DNA from: Paracoccus wurundjeri
GTDB taxonomy: Bacteria > Pseudomonadota > Alphaproteobacteria > Rhodobacterales > Rhodobacteraceae
Length of the DNA stretch: 64,000 nucleotides
Assembly: GCF_030678915.1 (NCBI RefSeq)
Contig: NZ_JAUUTZ010000001.1
Coordinates: 372,001 to 436,000, forward strand
Direction of reading: 5' to 3'
Shown: in pieces, positions 9,509 through 18,331 of the stretch
Layout of the letters: every line of letters starts with the position of its first letter
Position numbering within the stretch: position 1 is the first letter of the stretch
The notes under the pieces: generated by a model
The model's input: only the letters and a program-made list of their open reading frames with translations
Told to the model about the DNA's origin: nothing
Databases searched by the model: none
Program-made: the position numbers and the translations under genes

Positions 9509-9569
9509 CCGCCCGGCTGACCGGAAGGCGCGAATGGCCTGCCGTGTTTCGCACCCGACGTCGCGATGG

Positions 9570-11627
9570 TTACCCCTCGATGCGGGTGAAATCCGCGATC
9601 TGCCGCCCGGCCTCGCGAATGCGTGACAGCAAGTTCAGCCGGTTGCGCCGCACGATCTGCGCATCGGTATTGACCTGTACCGCTTCGAAAAACGCATCGA
9701 TGGGCGCGCGGAGCGCGGCAATTGCGGTCATCGCGGCGGGGAAATCCTCTCGCTTGACAGCATCCGAGATTGCCGGTTCCGCCTGATCGAGTGCCGAGAA
9801 CAGGGCGCGTTCCTCATCGGTTTCGGCGAATTTCACATCGGCGCCAAAGCTGTATTCGACCCCGTCCTGCTGTTCAGCTTGCGACAGGATATTCCCGGCG
9901 CGTTTCAACCCCTGCGTCAGGTTCTGCCCGTCCTCGGTCGCCAACATGCCGTTCAGTGCCGTGGCGCGGTTCACGACCGGCACCAGATCGTCATTGCCGG
10001 GCTGGGCCAGCACGGCATCGATAATATCATGGCGGATGCCCTGATCGCGCAGATGCACCTTGAGGCGATCGTGGAGGAAGGAAAGAAGATCGGCGGTATC
10101 CGCGTCAGCATTGCCCTTGGCGAAGAGATCTGTCAGTTGCGCGCGGACATCGTTCGACAGGATCAACCTGATCACCCCAAGCGCGGCCCGCCGAAGCGCG
10201 AACGGATCCTTGGAGCCCGTTGGCTTCTCGTCAATTGCCCAGAAGCCGGTCAGCAAGTCGATCTTGTCGGCCAGTGCGACGGCGATCGAAACCGGCGCCG
10301 CCGGAACTGCATCGGATGGGCCAAGCGGCGAATAATGATCCCGCACAGCATCGGCCACGACATCGGCGTGACCTGCCGACCTGGCATAATAGCGCCCCAT
10401 GACCCCCTGCAATTCCGGGAATTCCCCGACCATTTCCGACCGCAGATCCAGCTTGGCGAGCTTTGCGGCCTCTTCGGCCTGATCGCTGTCCGCACCGACC
10501 AGCGGCGCAATCTCGCGGGCGAGGGCCGCGATCCGCTGAACCCGATCCGCTTGCGAGCCAAGCTTGCTTTGGAAGGTCACCGATTTCAGCCCTTCGGCCC
10601 AGACCTCCATCCCCGCTTTCGCCATCCGCAAATCGTTTTCCCAGAAGAAGGCCGCATCCGAGAGACGCGCGGCCAGCACCCTTTGGTTCCCGGCAAGGAT
10701 GGTCGCGCCGTCATCGGTGGTGGCGATATTGGCGACGGTCACGAAACCTTCGATCCGGCCGGATCTGGGATTGCGGGCGGAAAAGAATTTCTGATGCTCT
10801 TTCATCGAGGTTTGCAGCACTTCGGGCGGCAGGTCGAGGAATCGCTCTTCGATCACCCCCATCAGCGGCACCGGCCATTCGACCAGCCCTGCCACTTCGG
10901 ACAAAAGCCCGTCATCTGCAACGATTTCCCAGCCGCGCGCAAAGGCGAGGCTTTCGGCTTCCTGACGGATCGCCGCTTCACGCTCGGCCATGTCCAGCAT
11001 GACATGGGCGCGGCGCAATCGGGTGGCGTAATCCTCGAAATTGCTGACGCTGAACGCATCCGGAGACATGAAGCGATGTCCGCGCGTGCTGTCGCCCGCA
11101 GCGATTCCGTCGATGGTCAGGGGAACGACCGACGCGCCCGATTCATCAGAGAGGATGCACAGGATGGAATGCAGCGGGCGCACCCAGCGAATGCTGCCCG
11201 AACCCCAGCGCATGGATTTGGGCCACGGAAAATTGCGGATCGCGGCGTCCAGAGCCTCGGCCACGATTTCGGCGGCGGGGCGCCCCGGTTTTTCGATGGT
11301 GGCGAAATAGACCTGCCCCTTCTTGTCGTCGCGGGTTTCCAGCTGATCGCGGGTAAGGCCGGTGCTGCGCAGGAAACCCTCGATCGCCTTTTCGGGCGCA
11401 TCCACGCGCGGCCCTTTGCGTTCCTCGCGCAGGGTGGGGCTGTTGGCGCTCAGACCCTCGACCGTCAGGGTCAGGCGGCGCGGTGTGCTGAATGCGCCTG
11501 CGGAACCGTAAGTCAGCCCGGCCTCGACCAACCCGTCGGTGATCAGGCGTTTCAGATCGGCCCGCGCGCGGGATTGCATCCGGGCGGGGATTTCTTCCGA
11601 GAAAAGCTCGATGAGAAGGTCGGGCAT
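9570..11627 (-). CDS. glyS: Glycine--tRNA ligase beta subunit
   Basis: A 685-residue beta subunit of the bacterial alpha2beta2 glycyl-tRNA synthetase, which recognises tRNA-Gly and carries the tRNA-binding and DALR anticodon domains. The N-terminus PDLLIELFSEEIPARM and the internal SMRWGSG and KEHQKFF segments are typical of GlyS. Its ATG overlaps the stop of the small membrane protein gene upstream (TGATG). In most bacteria glyS directly follows glyQ; here a 157-residue gene is wedged between them, with overlaps on both sides. Confidence 0.97.
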   Translation of the reverse strand: MPDLLIELFSEEIPARMQSRARADLKRLITDGLVEAGLTYGSAGAFSTPRRLTLTVEGLSANSPTLREERKGPRVDAPEKAIEGFLRSTGLTRDQLETRDDKKGQVYFATIEKPGRPAAEIVAEALDAAIRNFPWPKSMRWGSGSIRWVRPLHSILCILSDESGASVVPLTIDGIAAGDSTRGHRFMSPDAFSVSNFEDYATRLRRAHVMLDMAEREAAIRQEAESLAFARGWEIVADDGLLSEVAGLVEWPVPLMGVIEERFLDLPPEVLQTSMKEHQKFFSARNPRSGRIEGFVTVANIATTDDGATILAGNQRVLAARLSDAAFFWENDLRMAKAGMEVWAEGLKSVTFQSKLGSQADRVQRIAALAREIAPLVGADSDQAEEAAKLAKLDLRSEMVGEFPELQGVMGRYYARSAGHADVVADAVRDHYSPLGPSDAVPAAPVSIAVALADKIDLLTGFWAIDEKPTGSKDPFALRRAALGVIRLILSNDVRAQLTDLFAKGNADADTADLLSFLHDRLKVHLRDQGIRHDIIDAVLAQPGNDDLVPVVNRATALNGMLATEDGQNLTQGLKRAGNILSQAEQQDGVEYSFGADVKFAETDEERALFSALDQAEPAISDAVKREDFPAAMTAIAALRAPIDAFFEAVQVNTDAQIVRRNRLNLLSRIREAGRQIADFTRIEG

Positions 11628-12100
11628 CAGTCCATCACTCCGCGTTCCGGGGTCTTGTCGTTATATTGGTGCCAGCCATAGGCGCGGCCATCGGGATAAA
11701 TGGCCAGTACACGGTCCACATCAGGGTGGATTTCGGGCTGAGCAAGTACGGCGCGGGCCTTTCCCGCTTCGAGATCCGCTCCGATCTGCGAAGCATCGAA
11801 ACAATCGAACCAACCGGGCGCAATCAGCGGGGTCGGATTGTCGAAAGGGATTGTCTCGGGCAATTCACCTTCCAGCCTGAAACAGGCGCGCCAGCGAATG
11901 GGTGAGCTGTCGGCATCGATGATCTGAAATTCGCTCCCGGCAATGTCTTTCTGTCCGTCGGGCGTGGCGATCTGAACCTGGGCGGCGGGGCTGCCCGGTT
12001 CAACCGTTTGGTAATATCCATATTCCTGCGCATACCAGATCCCGCCTCCCACAATGAGCGGCGCGAGGATCAGCACGATAACGGCTATCTTGCCCCTCAC
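11627..12100 (-). CDS. Membrane-anchored protein between glyQ and glyS (DUF6446-like)
   Basis: A 157-residue protein with one N-terminal membrane helix ([21 protein letters not shown]) and a soluble domain on the far side of the membrane containing two tryptophan/cysteine patches (WRACF and WFDCFD) and [14 protein letters not shown] recall the same small gene between glyQ and glyS in other Rhodobacteraceae (family DUF6446), but cannot confirm it here. The GTG start at 12100 overlaps the glyQ stop (GTGA) and has GGAG eight bases upstream; its own stop overlaps the glyS ATG. Longer in-frame starts would run far into glyQ and are rejected. The function is unknown. Confidence 0.85.
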   Translation of the reverse strand: MRGKIAVIVLILAPLIVGGGIWYAQEYGYYQTVEPGSPAAQVQIATPDGQKDIAGSEFQIIDADSSPIRWRACFRLEGELPETIPFDNPTPLIAPGWFDCFDASQIGADLEAGKARAVLAQPEIHPDVDRVLAIYPDGRAYGWHQYNDKTPERGVMD

Positions 12101-13020
12101 GCGGCATCTCCTGCCGCGTCGGTGGTCAGGAACAGATCGGCGCAGCCTTTTGCAAGCGCCCGCACGCGGCCGATATAAGCCTGACGCTCGGTGACCGAGA
12201 TCACCCCGCGCGCGTCCAGAAGGTTGAAGATATGGCTGGCCTTGATGCATTGGTCATAGGCCGGATGCGCCATCGGAATACGGCGTCCGGCCTTGTCTTC
12301 TGCCGCGGCGTCGAGGATGCGGGCGCATTCGGCCTCGGCATCCTTGAAATGCTGGAACAGCGTGCCGGTATCGGCCTGATCGAAATTCCAGCGGGAATAT
12401 TCCTGCTCGGTCTGGCGGAAAATGTCGCCATAGGTCAGGGGAATGGCGGAATCCGGGTCGTTGAAGGGCATATCCATCACATGCTCGACCCCCAGCACAT
12501 ACATCGCAAGTCGCTCCAGCCCATAGGTCAACTCGCCCGAGACGGGGCGGCAATCATGTCCGCCGACCTGCTGGAAATAGGTGAACTGGCTGACCTCCAT
12601 CCCGTCGCACCAGACCTCCCAGCCAAGGCCCCATGCGCCAAGGGTGGGGGATTCCCAGTCATCTTCGACAAAGCGCACATCGTGCAGCATCGGATCCAGA
12701 CCGATGGCGCGAAGGCTGCCCAGATAGAGATCCTGCAGATTTTCCGGGCTGGGCTTGATGATCACCTGATATTGATAATAATGCTGTAGCCGGTTCGGGT
12801 TCTCGCCATAGCGGCCGTCGGCCGGGCGGCGCGATGGCTGCACATAGGCGGCTGCCCAGGGACGCGCGCCCAGTGCCCGCAGGGTCGTTGCCGGATGAAA
12901 TGTGCCTGCCCCGACCTCCATGTCATAAGGCTGCAGAATCGCGCAGCCTTGCGCAGCCCAATAGTTCTGCAGGCGGAGAATCACCTCCTGAAAGCTGCGG
13001 GGACGGTTGGGGCTGGTCAT
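12097..13020 (-). CDS. glyQ: Glycine--tRNA ligase alpha subunit
   Basis: A 307-residue alpha (catalytic) subunit of tetrameric glycyl-tRNA synthetase, a class II enzyme that makes glycyl-adenylate. Family hallmarks are the start [38 protein letters not shown], and YGLERLAMY. The ATG at 13020 ([10 protein letters not shown]) is chosen over an upstream in-frame start at 13053 because it matches the usual N-terminus and has AAGGA about nine bases upstream. It begins a three-gene coupled operon with the small membrane protein and glyS. Confidence 0.97.
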   Translation of the reverse strand: MTSPNRPRSFQEVILRLQNYWAAQGCAILQPYDMEVGAGTFHPATTLRALGARPWAAAYVQPSRRPADGRYGENPNRLQHYYQYQVIIKPSPENLQDLYLGSLRAIGLDPMLHDVRFVEDDWESPTLGAWGLGWEVWCDGMEVSQFTYFQQVGGHDCRPVSGELTYGLERLAMYVLGVEHVMDMPFNDPDSAIPLTYGDIFRQTEQEYSRWNFDQADTGTLFQHFKDAEAECARILDAAAEDKAGRRIPMAHPAYDQCIKASHIFNLLDARGVISVTERQAYIGRVRALAKGCADLFLTTDAAGDAA

Positions 13021-13127
13021 CGGAGCGTCCTTTTTGCATAGGTAAGGCAACACGTCCCGCGCCTTCTAGGCGCGGCAGGGGGCAGGGTCAATAAAGGGCC
13101 GGATAGCGACATGCAAAGGAGGCCGGT

Positions 13128-14582
13128 ATGCGGCAATTAGTATCGGTGGTTCTGGCGGTTTGTCTGCCGATGGCGGCGGTCGCGCAGGATGCCGTCATCC
13201 GGATCGAGGCCAAGCGCGGCGAGGCTGCCGCATCGCAGGCTGCATCGGGATGGCGGAAGGAATTCGACGATGTCGTGACCTTTCCGCTGAATGGCGAATG
13301 GATCGGGATCGCTTTGGGACCGCTGCCGCGCGACAAGGCGGATGCGCTGCTTGCCGAATTGCTGGGATCGGGCCGTATTCCGGCGGACAGCTTCGTCACT
13401 GTCCCGGGCGGTGACGTCTCCCTGACGCCTGTGGTCGAGGCGGCGGACGCAGGGGAAGGAGAGACGCCGGGGGCGGAGGGAATATTAGACGGTGCCGCCG
13501 CGGGGCAGGATGACGTTCCGAACGCCGGAACCGACAGAGATCCAGAGGTCATGCCTGTCCCGGCAGATGATCAGGCGGCGACGGCGCCAGCGGATGCACC
13601 TGACCCGGTTGTCGAGCCTGTCATTGCGGGCCCCGACACCTATATCCGCCTGCAATCACTTAGAACGGAAGCCGAGGCCGAGGAAGCCCTGACCAAATGG
13701 CGCAAGGATTTCCCCGGTGCCGGAATATGGCATTTGCCGGGCGACTGGTTCGGCGTGGCGCTGGGACCGCTGGAAGAAGAAACGGCGCAGGCATGGCTTG
13801 GGGTTTTCCGGCAGGGCGGGATATTGCCCGATGACGCTTTCACCTCTCACGCCGATGAAATGGGCGACGTGGTGACGCCGGGCGAGGCGCCCGATCTGCC
13901 CGCGCCGGACGGCCCGCGCGAGATGCCTCCTGTTCAGGAGATGCAGCAGGCGCTTCGCTGGGCGGGTTTTTACGAGGGTGACATCGACGGGAAGCCCGGC
14001 CCGCAGACCAACGCCGCCATTCAGGCCGAGATGCTTGCGGAACGGTTGTCCCCGGATCCCGGGACAGCCATGCAAAAGCTGATCGAACGGCGTGAGGATT
14101 GGCGCAAGGAGATGGGGCTGACCCTGTTGGAGGACGAGCATACCGGGCTGAGCCTGATGGCGCCGCTGGACAAGTTGCAATTCGACCGGACCGAGCGCGC
14201 ATTGTCGATCTATGGTCCTGCGAATGGGTCCGGAGGAGCGTTGATTCTGTTCAGTCAGCCGGGCGGACAGCAAGAGCTTCTGGATCTTTCGGGGCTGATC
14301 ACCGCGCTTGGCTGGGTGCCTCAGCCCGAGCGGCAGATCGAATCCGGCCATGTCCTGCTGAAAGGACAGAATTCCGATCATTTCGGCCGTGCCGAAGGAT
14401 GGGTAAGAGACGGTCGCGCCGAAGGATTCGTGCTGGTCTGGCCTGCCTCGGATGCGAAAACCCATGAACGGCTGGCCGCCGAGATGAGCGATAGTCTTAC
14501 GCGGTTCGAAACCGAAGATAACGAAGCGGCCGAAGGTCAGGATGCCGCGACCGGGCCGGAAATCACTCCGGTGCAGCAATGA
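13128..14582 (+). CDS. Secreted SPOR-like / peptidoglycan-binding repeat protein
   Basis: A 484-residue exported protein. It has a cleavable signal peptide (about 1-20, ending AVAQ), two repeats of a SPOR-like fold (about 21-85 and 165-235; both contain WRK-F followed by a W-G-ALGPL motif), an Ala/Asp/Pro-rich linker between them, and a PG_binding_1-type domain around 265-310 (MQQALRWAGFYEGDIDGKPGPQTNAAIQ). The C-terminal 150 residues look like a separate domain I do not recognise, ending in an acidic tail. It probably binds peptidoglycan in the periplasm; no catalytic motif is seen. The start has a strong AAAGGAGG site. It is divergent from glyQ and appears to be a single gene. Confidence 0.8.
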   Translation: MRQLVSVVLAVCLPMAAVAQDAVIRIEAKRGEAAASQAASGWRKEFDDVVTFPLNGEWIGIALGPLPRDKADALLAELLGSGRIPADSFVTVPGGDVSLTPVVEAADAGEGETPGAEGILDGAAAGQDDVPNAGTDRDPEVMPVPADDQAATAPADAPDPVVEPVIAGPDTYIRLQSLRTEAEAEEALTKWRKDFPGAGIWHLPGDWFGVALGPLEEETAQAWLGVFRQGGILPDDAFTSHADEMGDVVTPGEAPDLPAPDGPREMPPVQEMQQALRWAGFYEGDIDGKPGPQTNAAIQAEMLAERLSPDPGTAMQKLIERREDWRKEMGLTLLEDEHTGLSLMAPLDKLQFDRTERALSIYGPANGSGGALILFSQPGGQQELLDLSGLITALGWVPQPERQIESGHVLLKGQNSDHFGRAEGWVRDGRAEGFVLVWPASDAKTHERLAAEMSDSLTRFETEDNEAAEGQDAATGPEITPVQQ

Positions 14583-14721
14583 TCGCCATACCATGCCGGG
14601 TTCCCGGGATGCGAAGGCGGCCGGATGTGGAAAAGCTGTGTTCCTGCCGCGTCAAGCCCGGTTCCGCCCGATAGATCGTATCGAACCGGAGATCGCGGCC
14701 GGTCAGTAAGGTATCTGCGTC

Positions 14722-15660
14722 ATGGCTGTGCCCGGAACACAGCGCCCTGAAGCCGCGTTATTGTCGTTGCGCAGGTTATCTTGCGATATTCCGGCGCAAT
14801 TCATTTGTCAGATCGAGTTAAACTCCGAATTCATGTTACAGATCAGTAAAAGCGAAAATCTTGTCATTCAAACCGGGTTTTATACCCTGGAAGCGTTCGT
14901 CTACGACGATGGCGGGCCACTTGTCGTCACGTTCGAGCATCTCAGGGGGCAGGGGCGTGCGCAACACCGGCTTCGCTCGGGCTGGATGGTGAATTATCTG
15001 CGGACGAAGCGGGTTTCGCATCTTGCCGTCAAGCCGGGGCGAAATGACTGGTATCGGCGCCAGGGTCTGACGGAGGCTTTTCAGTATCTGAAGGATTCCG
15101 GCTTTCTGGACAGATTCGCGCGCGTGATTACCTGCGGCGGCTCGATGGGGGGATATGGTGCGCTTGCCTATTCCGGCATGCTTGGGGCCGATACCGTTGT
15201 CGCGTTCAATCCTTTGACGACATTGAATCCCCGGCTTGTCCCATGGGAGACGCGCTTTCAGAACTATGCCACGAATTTCGACTGGTGCGGGCCCTTGCAC
15301 GATGCGGCAAAGGAATGCGCCTCGGTCCGGCAGGTCTATGCGATCGTGGACAGATGTTATGATCTGGACTGGAAACATGTCGCGCGCATGCCGTCGCATA
15401 ATCTTCACGTTCTCAATGCGCCGTTCCTGCAGCATCAGTTGCCGCTTTATCTTCATCGGCTCGGGCTGCTTGAACCATTCTTCGACAATATGGTGCAGGG
15501 ACGGATCGAGACCATGCCGTTCCACAAGGTTCTTCGTGATCGCCGCGAACTGGCGCAATATTTCCACGTACTCGAAAATGCGCCACGGGTCAGGAACAGC
15601 CCTGTTTTCAACGGGATCGTCAAGCGTTTCAAGCAAGAAAGCCCGCTGATGGGAAACTGA
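14722..15660 (+). CDS. Alpha/beta-hydrolase-like protein of unknown function
   Basis: A protein of up to 312 residues with a serine-hydrolase nucleophile elbow, CGGSMGGYGALAYSG, about 105 residues after the first likely core strand (VTFEHL), so an alpha/beta-hydrolase fold is likely. A possible acid lies in YAIVDRCYDLD and a histidine in MPSHNLHVL or FLQHQLP. Proteins of this type occur in Rhodobacteraceae near exopolysaccharide or glycosyltransferase genes, but no such neighbour is seen here. The start is uncertain: ATG 14722 has AAGG upstream, while ATG 14833 would begin just before the conserved part. I do not recognise a specific function. Confidence 0.75.
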   Translation: MAVPGTQRPEAALLSLRRLSCDIPAQFICQIELNSEFMLQISKSENLVIQTGFYTLEAFVYDDGGPLVVTFEHLRGQGRAQHRLRSGWMVNYLRTKRVSHLAVKPGRNDWYRRQGLTEAFQYLKDSGFLDRFARVITCGGSMGGYGALAYSGMLGADTVVAFNPLTTLNPRLVPWETRFQNYATNFDWCGPLHDAAKECASVRQVYAIVDRCYDLDWKHVARMPSHNLHVLNAPFLQHQLPLYLHRLGLLEPFFDNMVQGRIETMPFHKVLRDRRELAQYFHVLENAPRVRNSPVFNGIVKRFKQESPLMGN

Positions 15661-15666
15661 GCCAGG

Positions 15667-17118
15667 TCAGCTGCGCCAGAATTTCGGCAGGAGCAGCAAC
15701 AGCACCGAAACCAGTTCAAGCCGGCCAAGAAACATACCCAGGATCATCAGCCATTTGGCGCTTGTCGGGAATTCGGCCACGGAACCGTTCGCCGTGATCT
15801 CGGGGCCCCATGCGGGACCGATATTGGCAATGGCGGTCCATGCCGCTGTCAGGGCGGTTTTCGGATGCAGCCCGGTCAGCGAAAGCCCGACGATCAGCAA
15901 GCCGAATGTCAGCATGAACAGGGTGAAGAAGGTAATGACGGAATCGATGACCTCCTGTTCGATATGCCGCCCGCCATATCGAAGCGGATAAACCCGGTGG
16001 GGCGAGTGGATCCGCCGGATCTGGGCGCGTACCGCCTGAAACAGAACCAGATAACGAAAGACCTTGACCGAACAGCCGGTGGAACTGGTGCAACCGCCGA
16101 TCAGACCCACAAGGATCAGCACCGCCAGCGGCAGATGACCCCATGCCGTCATGTCGGTCGAGGCAAAGCCGGTGCCGGAAAAGGTCGAGATCGTGTTGAA
16201 GACCGTCTCCCGGATCAGGTCAGAGGGGTTCTCTCCCTGCTTCATCACGATCAGGCGGTAGAGAACGATGATCGTGCAGGCATAGGTGATCCATCTTAGA
16301 TAAGCGCGGATCTGAATGTCCTGCCATAGCGGCACGAAATTTCCTCGCAGCGCCTGCACCATCCGGATGAACGGGATCGACGCCAGAATCATATAGAATG
16401 ACGCGGCCCATTCCGGCGCACCCAGAAAGGCTCCGAAACTGGCATCGTAACTGGAAAATCCGCCGGTCGACATGGATGACAGGGCATGAACGACAGCGTC
16501 GTAACCGTTCATCCCCAGCAGGATATAGGTCAATATCGCTGCAATGGTCAGGAAGACGTATATCCGTGTCATCTCGGACGCGATTTCACCTGCGCGGGGC
16601 AGAATTTTGCCCAAAGTATCGAAACCTTCCGAACGAAAGAACTGCATGCCCCCGATCTTCATCACGGGCATGAAGACCATCGCAACGACTACGATTCCAA
16701 GCCCTCCGATCCATTGAAGGATCGAGCGCCACAGATTCGTTCCGCGCGGAAGGTTGTCCAGTTCGGGAAAGGCGGTGGTGCCGGTAGTGGTCACGCCGGA
16801 CATCGCCTCGAAATAGGCATCGGTGAAACTGGCTCCGGGCTGGCCAAGAATGAAGGGCAGGGCGCCGAATACCGGCAGCACGGCCCATAATCCCGAGGTG
16901 ATCAGAAAAGCCTGCTGGATATTCAGAACCCGGACTTCCCGCTGCGCCGCCGTGGCGATCAGAAGTCCCGCAACAACGGTCAGGAAACCGCATTGAAGAA
17001 AGACTTTCCAATGTGCATCTCCGGCCCACAGATCGACAGTCATGGGCAGGAACATGGAAACCCCAAGCACGACTGTGACTTTTCCGATCGGTTGAGCAAC
17101 GGGCCGCATGTCAATCAT
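15667..17118 (-). CDS. trkH: Trk-type potassium uptake membrane subunit TrkH
   Basis: A 483-residue polytopic potassium transporter subunit with four pore-loop repeats, each with a selectivity-filter glycine (SGVTTTGTTAFPELD, SSMSTGGFSSYD, FSGTGFASTD, GGCTSSTGCSVK). It takes up K+ across the inner membrane and needs the NAD-binding TrkA gate, which is not in this window. The open frame continues much farther upstream to 18036, but that part is antisense to the metallo-hydrolase gene; the start at 17118 (MIDMRPVAQPIG) gives the family-standard N-terminus and length. A second ATG at 17184 is possible. It is divergent from the metallo-hydrolase and convergent with the hydrolase-like gene. Confidence 0.93.
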   Translation of the reverse strand: MIDMRPVAQPIGKVTVVLGVSMFLPMTVDLWAGDAHWKVFLQCGFLTVVAGLLIATAAQREVRVLNIQQAFLITSGLWAVLPVFGALPFILGQPGASFTDAYFEAMSGVTTTGTTAFPELDNLPRGTNLWRSILQWIGGLGIVVVAMVFMPVMKIGGMQFFRSEGFDTLGKILPRAGEIASEMTRIYVFLTIAAILTYILLGMNGYDAVVHALSSMSTGGFSSYDASFGAFLGAPEWAASFYMILASIPFIRMVQALRGNFVPLWQDIQIRAYLRWITYACTIIVLYRLIVMKQGENPSDLIRETVFNTISTFSGTGFASTDMTAWGHLPLAVLILVGLIGGCTSSTGCSVKVFRYLVLFQAVRAQIRRIHSPHRVYPLRYGGRHIEQEVIDSVITFFTLFMLTFGLLIVGLSLTGLHPKTALTAAWTAIANIGPAWGPEITANGSVAEFPTSAKWLMILGMFLGRLELVSVLLLLLPKFWRS

Positions 17119-17265
17119 CCTGATTGCTTGCCGCGTGGCGCGAAGAGCGTCAAGCACAGAAACGGCGGGGATGGCCGGCGCCATGAAATGAAGGCGGGGC
17201 TGTAAGCAACGCAGAAGACGCGCTATACTCTTTTCGAAACATGACCCGCATATCCCGGAGGAAGG

Positions 17266-18150
17266 ATGACCGCATATCCCGTAACGCTGTCCGTTCAACC
17301 GGAGGTTCGTGGCTATTTCGATTCCGCGACGAACACGATCAGCTATATCGTGAAGGATCCTGCCACCGATGCATGCGCGATTGTCGATTCCGTTATGGAT
17401 ATCGACTACGCGGCAGGCAGGATCACCTATGAGCATGCTGACAGGCTGATCGAGGAAATCAGCCGGGAAAACCTGCGCCTGGAATGGATCATCGAAACCC
17501 ATGTCCATGCAGATCATCTTTCTGCCGCGCCCTATATTCAGGATCGTCGTGGCGGCAAGATCGGCATCGGCAGCAAGATCATGGCAGTGCAGGAAGAATT
17601 CGGCAAGATTTTCAATGAAGGCACCGATTTTCAGCGGGACGGCAGCCAGTTCGACCGGCTGTTCGAAGATGGCGACAGCTATATGGTCGGTGAAATGCCC
17701 TGCTTTGCCATCCATACACCCGGTCATACCCCTGCCTGCATGACCCATGTCATCGGTGACGCCGCTTTCGTAGGCGATACCCTGTTCATGCCCGATGGCG
17801 GCTCGGCCCGGGCCGATTTTCCGGGTGGCGATGCGGGCATGCTGTATGACAGCATCCAGAAGGTCTTGTCCTTGCCCGACGAGATGCGGCTTTTCATGTG
17901 CCACGATTACGGACCGAATGGCCGCGATATCCAGTGGGAGACGACGGTAGCCGAAGAGAAAGCCAATAATATCCATGTCGGCGGCGGCAAGACGCGCGAG
18001 GAATTCATCCGCTTCCGGACCGAGCGCGATGCGCAACTGGCGATGCCGAAGCTGATTATTCCCTCGCTTCAGGTGAATATGCGTGCCGGCGAGGTGCCGA
18101 CCGACAAGGATGGCCGCCCGATGCTGAAAGTTCCGGTCAACGGGCTATAG
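17266..18150 (+). CDS. MBL-fold metallo-hydrolase, persulfide-dioxygenase-like
   Basis: A 294-residue metallo-beta-lactamase-fold protein with metal motif THVHADHL (HxHxDH), a downstream HTPGHTPACM, and GDTLFMPDGGSARADFPGG. This glyoxalase II-like layout resembles the ETHE1/Blh persulfide dioxygenases, which oxidise glutathione persulfide to sulfite with a mononuclear iron. A hydrolase role cannot be excluded. The start has a strong GGAGGAAGG site. No sulfurtransferase or BigR-type regulator is next to it, so the sulfur assignment rests on the protein alone. Confidence 0.85.
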   Translation: MTAYPVTLSVQPEVRGYFDSATNTISYIVKDPATDACAIVDSVMDIDYAAGRITYEHADRLIEEISRENLRLEWIIETHVHADHLSAAPYIQDRRGGKIGIGSKIMAVQEEFGKIFNEGTDFQRDGSQFDRLFEDGDSYMVGEMPCFAIHTPGHTPACMTHVIGDAAFVGDTLFMPDGGSARADFPGGDAGMLYDSIQKVLSLPDEMRLFMCHDYGPNGRDIQWETTVAEEKANNIHVGGGKTREEFIRFRTERDAQLAMPKLIIPSLQVNMRAGEVPTDKDGRPMLKVPVNGL

Positions 18151-18197
18151 CTGCGCCGCCGGGGCGGAAATCCGCTTGGCCCGGTGATGCGGGATAT

Positions 18198-18246
18198 CGG
18201 CGCCGGCGCCGCTCCGATGGGCAGATCACGCGTCGGAGCAATGCCC
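18198..18246 (+). other. Overlapping inverted repeats upstream of ppx
   Basis: After a GGCGCCGGCGCC self-complementary run (18198-18209) comes a 7-bp inverted repeat GCTCCGA/TCGGAGC (18211-18217, 18233-18239). A second one, GGGCA/TGCCC (18219-18223, 18242-18246), interleaves with it. The two stems are mutually exclusive or pseudoknot-like. This lies in the 181-base gap between the metallo-hydrolase and ppx; nothing else is recognised there. Confidence 0.35.
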
Positions 18247-18331
18247 AAATAAGTTAATACGCCGTCGCACCCTTGATCGCACTCCACCCACGCGCTACCT
18301 TTATGGCAAGTTGAAATCGGAGGGCGTAGAA

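Noticed and set aside
9366..9554. 62-codon frame in the purQ-glyS gap, considered as purS
   Set aside because: It has no PurS sequence features, no ribosome site, and overlaps the tandem repeat.
9879..11681. 600-codon open frame on the plus strand opposite glyS
   Set aside because: It is antisense to a firm glyS gene, its composition (many His, Arg, Gly) is that of a GC-rich shadow frame, and it has no family motif.
17119..18036. Long N-terminal extension of the trkH frame
   Set aside because: This part is antisense to the metallo-hydrolase gene; the remaining 483 residues already match full-length TrkH.
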